In this document: positions 61,374-64,000 of the stretch, one piece after another
Numbering within the stretch: the first letter of the stretch is position 1
How the letters are laid out: each line of letters begins with the position of its first letter
Source: Candidatus Kapaibacterium sp.
GTDB taxonomy: Bacteria > Bacteroidota > Ignavibacteria > Kapaibacteriales > NICIL-2
NCBI GenBank assembly: GCA_026003475.1
Contig: BPHJ01000001.1
Location: 1,239,189-1,303,188 of the forward strand
Length of the DNA: 64,000 bases
Reading direction: 5' to 3'
The notes under the pieces: generated by a model
The model's input: the letters and a program-made list of their open reading frames with translations, nothing else
Database searches by the model: none
Told to the model about the DNA's origin: nothing
Made by a program: the position numbers and the translations under genes

Positions 61374-62675
61374 TCAGAGCGTTTCGATCAGCAGCGTTGA
61401 GCGCGCAACAGGTGGCTGGGAGCTGATTTCAATCGCATTACTAATCTGCTGAGCAACCGCAGCAAAGCGCTCAGCATCGGTCGCAGTAAGCGTTGCCAGT
61501 GGCTGTCCCCGCTCGATCCAATCGCCACGCTTGCAATGAAAGATGACTCCAGCCAAGGGGTCAACAGCATCGGATGCGCGATGTCTGCCAGCGCCAAGTT
61601 CGACGAGTGCTAATCCAATACGCCGGGTCGCAAAACCAACAACGTAGCCTTCCTCTGTGCTGCAGATCACCTGGCTTGCTGCCAAGCGGTAGCGCTCCAT
61701 GGATGCGGCCCAACTTCCTCCTTGCGCTGCGACGAGCTGGTGAAATCGCTCGTGAGCACGGCCACTATGCCAGACGTCCCGCGCAACTGCCTTCCCTTCC
61801 TCCAGTGATGATGCAACCCCGCTCAAGTGGAGCATTGCACCCGAGAGGTGCATCGTAAGCTCGGCGAGGTCGGCTGGACACTGATCCGGTTCTGCCAGCG
61901 CGCGTTCGGCTTCGAGCACTTCTACCCAATTACCCGCCGCAAAGCCGATGGGATCGTTCATGTCGGTAATCGCAACGTGCATGTCCAACCCGACACCGCG
62001 TCCCACATCGAGCAGCATTGCTGCAAGCGAATGTGCCTGCTCGAGCTGTTCCATGAATGCACCGCGGCCAACTTTGACGTCGAGCACCAACCCACGTGCA
62101 CCCTCGGCGATTTTTTTGCTCAAGATGGATGCAACAATCAAGCCCACCGATTCGACAGTTCCCGTCTCGTCGCGCAAGGCGTAGAGAATTCGATCTGCCG
62201 GTGCAAGCTGTTCGCTCTGCGCCAGCATGACAGCACCAATCGCTTTCAGTTGTGCACGAATACGCTCCTGATCGAGCTGCGTGCGGAATCCGACGATAGA
62301 TTCGAGCTTATCCACAGTGCCGCCGGTGTGTCCTAACCCACGACCGCTCATCATGGGCACCAGTGCACCAGCGCTTGCAGCAATTGGCGCTACCAGCAGC
62401 GAAAGTTTATCCCCCACACCACCAGTGGAATGTTTATCCACTGCATACCCAAGGTGCTGCCAGTCGTAGCGGACACCGCTTTGGGCCATTGCGGTTGTCA
62501 GTGCAATTGTCTCGTCCCGACTAAGCCCGCGGATGCAGGATGCCATCAGGAATGCAGCCGTTTGTCCTACGGTAATCGTACCCTCAACGACACCACGGAC
62601 GAACCACGAAATTTCGTCGGGGCTGAGTACACCTCCATCACGTTTTTTGCGAAGTATTTCTGCGGGAATCACCAT
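61374..62675 (-). CDS. Pyrimidine-nucleoside/thymidine phosphorylase
   Basis: About 433 residues from ATG 62675. The start VIPAEILRKKRDGGVLSPDEI, AVDKHSTGGVGDKLSLLVAPI (phosphate site), PMMSGRGLGHTGGTVDKLES and VLDVKVGRGAFME match the DeoA/Pdp family, with a barrel-sandwich-like C-terminus. It phosphorolyses thymidine and/or uridine to base plus (deoxy)ribose-1-phosphate. The subtype (DeoA or Pdp) cannot be settled by eye. It is divergent from the TrmH-type gene, with about 40 bp between the starts. Confidence 0.93.
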   Translation of the reverse strand: MVIPAEILRKKRDGGVLSPDEISWFVRGVVEGTITVGQTAAFLMASCIRGLSRDETIALTTAMAQSGVRYDWQHLGYAVDKHSTGGVGDKLSLLVAPIAASAGALVPMMSGRGLGHTGGTVDKLESIVGFRTQLDQERIRAQLKAIGAVMLAQSEQLAPADRILYALRDETGTVESVGLIVASILSKKIAEGARGLVLDVKVGRGAFMEQLEQAHSLAAMLLDVGRGVGLDMHVAITDMNDPIGFAAGNWVEVLEAERALAEPDQCPADLAELTMHLSGAMLHLSGVASSLEEGKAVARDVWHSGRAHERFHQLVAAQGGSWAASMERYRLAASQVICSTEEGYVVGFATRRIGLALVELGAGRHRASDAVDPLAGVIFHCKRGDWIERGQPLATLTATDAERFAAVAQQISNAIEISSQPPVARSTLLIETL

Positions 62676-62687
62676 TGCAGAGCCAAG

Positions 62688-62695
62688 TATTTTTG
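62688..62695 (+). promoter_or_regulatory. Candidate -7 element of the TrmH-rdgB pair
   Basis: TATTTTTG lies 19 nt before the ATG at 62715, giving a leader of about 13 nt. No -33 TTG is seen at the usual spacing. Confidence 0.45.
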
Positions 62696-62714
62696 CACCA
62701 AACACACTGCAAAA

Positions 62715-63488
62715 ATGGAACTACCACTCCTGCCCAAATCGCGACAACGCTGGATTAGCCACCTGCACTCGAAGCGCCACCGCGATCGCGAGCGCTGCTT
62801 CCTTGCCGAAGGAATCCGCACATTGAGCGAATTGCTCGCTTCGACGTATCGGGCACGGTTTGCCGTCTGTACCGAGGAAACCGCTCGGGAGCATCGCACA
62901 ATCGTCGAAGGCTTCATCAAACGTGGTGTGCCCTGTTACGTCACCGATGGGCAAACCCTTGCACGACTGGCACAGACGACATCGCCACAAGGAATGCTTG
63001 CGGTGGTGGAGTATCCCGAACCCGAACCATCGAGCATCCCGGAGGGCTCCGTGGTCGCACTCGATGGGATCAACGATCCTGGCAATGCGGGAACGATTGT
63101 TCGAACTGCACTCTGGTTTGGATATGCCGCAGTAGTCTTCGGACAGGAGAGCGTGGATCGGTACCACCCCAAATTTGTGCGCGCAACGATGGGTGCGCTC
63201 TTCCACCTGCAGCTCATCGAAGCACCAATCGAGACTATCATGCAACAGGTATCGGCTTCACATCGCATCATTGGCACCTGTACAAGCAATGGAATACCAC
63301 TGGCAGCCTACACCGCACCATTGCAGCCGCACGTCCTGGTCATTGGCAGTGAAGCGCATGGATTATCGCCCTCGGTTCGATCGTTGGTGCATGATTGCGT
63401 CACGATCGAAGGGCAGGGTTCGTTCGATTCGCTCAATGCTGCAGTTGCAGCAGCGATTGTGATGTACCACCTCGCTTCGAAGGCATGA
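62715..63488 (+). CDS. TrmH/SpoU-family RNA 2'-O-methyltransferase
   Basis: 257 residues from ATG 62715; the track's version from 62430 overlaps the phosphorylase gene. An N-terminal substrate-binding domain (FLAEGIRTLSELL) leads into the SPOUT fold with its three motifs: VVALDGINDPGNAGTIVRTALWFGY, VLVIGSEAHGLSPSVRSLV and GSFDSLNAAVAAAIVMY. It methylates a ribose in rRNA or tRNA using SAM; the target is unknown. It overlaps rdgB by 4 nt. Confidence 0.93.
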   Translation: MELPLLPKSRQRWISHLHSKRHRDRERCFLAEGIRTLSELLASTYRARFAVCTEETAREHRTIVEGFIKRGVPCYVTDGQTLARLAQTTSPQGMLAVVEYPEPEPSSIPEGSVVALDGINDPGNAGTIVRTALWFGYAAVVFGQESVDRYHPKFVRATMGALFHLQLIEAPIETIMQQVSASHRIIGTCTSNGIPLAAYTAPLQPHVLVIGSEAHGLSPSVRSLVHDCVTIEGQGSFDSLNAAVAAAIVMYHLASKA

Positions 63489-64000
63489 GGATTGTTCTTG
63501 CAACTGCGAATCCATCGAAGGCAATGGAATTCGAGCAAATCCTTCGCCCGTTGCTTCCGGAGATCGAGATTCTTCCCGCCAGCCTATTCTTAGGCAACGA
63601 TTGGCATGTAGCGGAGACAGGAGCAACACTGGAAGAAAACGCATACCTAAAAGCAACGCATGTCTTCGAGCGCCTCTGGCATCCAACCATTGCCGATGAT
63701 ACGGGATTGGAGGTTGCTGCACTCGATGGTCTGCCAGGGGTACACACAGCGCGATTTGCCGGACCGAACGCAACCGCCGACGAGAATAATGCCCTCTTAC
63801 TGGAACGGCTTGGTGGTTGCATAGATCGCCGCGCTCGGTTCCGAACGGTGCTCTGCTATCGCGACAGGCTCCGCACAATCTTTGCCGAAGGCATCGTCCA
63901 GGGTACGATTGCTGAGCAGCCTCGCGGCATTCACGGCTTCGGCTATGATCCGCTGTTCATTCCCGATGGTTATGATCGTTCCTTCGCTGAGATGGACCCC
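63485..64000 (+). CDS. rdgB: XTP/dITP diphosphatase (3' partial)
   Basis: Not in the ORF track because it runs off the window end. From ATG 63485, overlapping the TrmH stop by 4 nt, the frame reads MRIVLATANPSKAMEFEQIL, then ETGATLEENAYLKATHVFE, IADDTGLEVAALDGLPGVHTARFAG and HGFGYDPLFIP, all family motifs, and continues to AEMDP at base 64000. It removes XTP, ITP and dITP from nucleotide pools. About 25-30 C-terminal residues are missing. Confidence 0.95.
   Translation, partial: MRIVLATANPSKAMEFEQILRPLLPEIEILPASLFLGNDWHVAETGATLEENAYLKATHVFERLWHPTIADDTGLEVAALDGLPGVHTARFAGPNATADENNALLLERLGGCIDRRARFRTVLCYRDRLRTIFAEGIVQGTIAEQPRGIHGFGYDPLFIPDGYDRSFAEMDP

Overview
This 64 kb window is a gene-dense bacterial chromosome segment. 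I count about 58 protein genes, one of them frameshifted and two cut by the window ends, plus one tRNA. No gap between genes exceeds about 170 bp. I see no insertion sequence, prophage, CRISPR array, rRNA or obvious genomic island. The gene content suggests a motile, Gram-negative, respiring member of the Bacteroidota/Chlorobiota (FCB) group, perhaps a Kapabacteria- or Ignavibacteria-like lineage; this placement is inference. Pointers are a lamin-tail plus FlgD-like C-terminal domain protein, a DUF2723 glycosyltransferase-like membrane protein, bacilliredoxin, an LpxG-like phosphoesterase, flagellar FliL/FliM/FliN, methylmalonyl-CoA epimerase, and many intergenic TAnnTTTG elements, the -7 box of Bacteroidota housekeeping promoters.

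Layout. 0-5.6 kb: secreted-protein tail, riboflavin synthase, AddB-like nuclease, nuoJK. 5.6-12 kb (minus): an overlapping run bacilliredoxin - AI-2E permease - Xer-like recombinase - murein amidase - polyphosphate kinase. 12-17 kb: panC (plus), then a minus run fliL-fliM-fliN-panD-frameshifted nucleotidyltransferase-epimerase-Rieske. 17-23.9 kb: a VWA-OmpA-SPOR envelope protein, GT2 plus DUF2723 glycosylation pair, HemW. 23.9-27.5 kb: two signal peptidases and lepA. 27.5-32.2 kb (plus): rplS, terminator, recA-recX-glycosyltransferase-MFS. 32.2-35 kb (minus): lpd and sucC. 35-39.6 kb (plus): PhnD-like protein, alarmone-hydrolase-like HD protein, IMPase, dapF, M20 hydrolase. 39.5-42.6 kb: phosphoesterase, a DUF4505-thioesterase fusion, and a divergent MsrB with a decayed MsrA domain. 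42.6-51 kb: tRNA-Phe, thioredoxin-like protein, then a long minus run rsgA-barrel-nuoG-nuoH-nuoI-LytR_C-rsfS-argS. 51-56.7 kb (plus): recJ-Dna2-like-ruvC. 56.7-64 kb: Lon-like protease, ECF sigma/anti-sigma/TlpA operon, pyrimidine-nucleoside phosphorylase, TrmH-type methyltransferase and rdgB.

Working together: adjacent genes repeatedly overlap by 4 nt (ATGA) or 1 nt (TAATG), implying long translationally coupled transcripts. Complex I genes are split into two blocks about 40 kb apart. Recombination and repair genes (AddB-like, recA/recX, recJ/Dna2-like/ruvC) are plentiful. The most unusual items are domain fusions and catalytically degraded paralogues: MsrB plus a Cys-less MsrA, DUF4505 plus hotdog, an Xer protein missing key residues, and an HD hydrolase missing a metal ligand.
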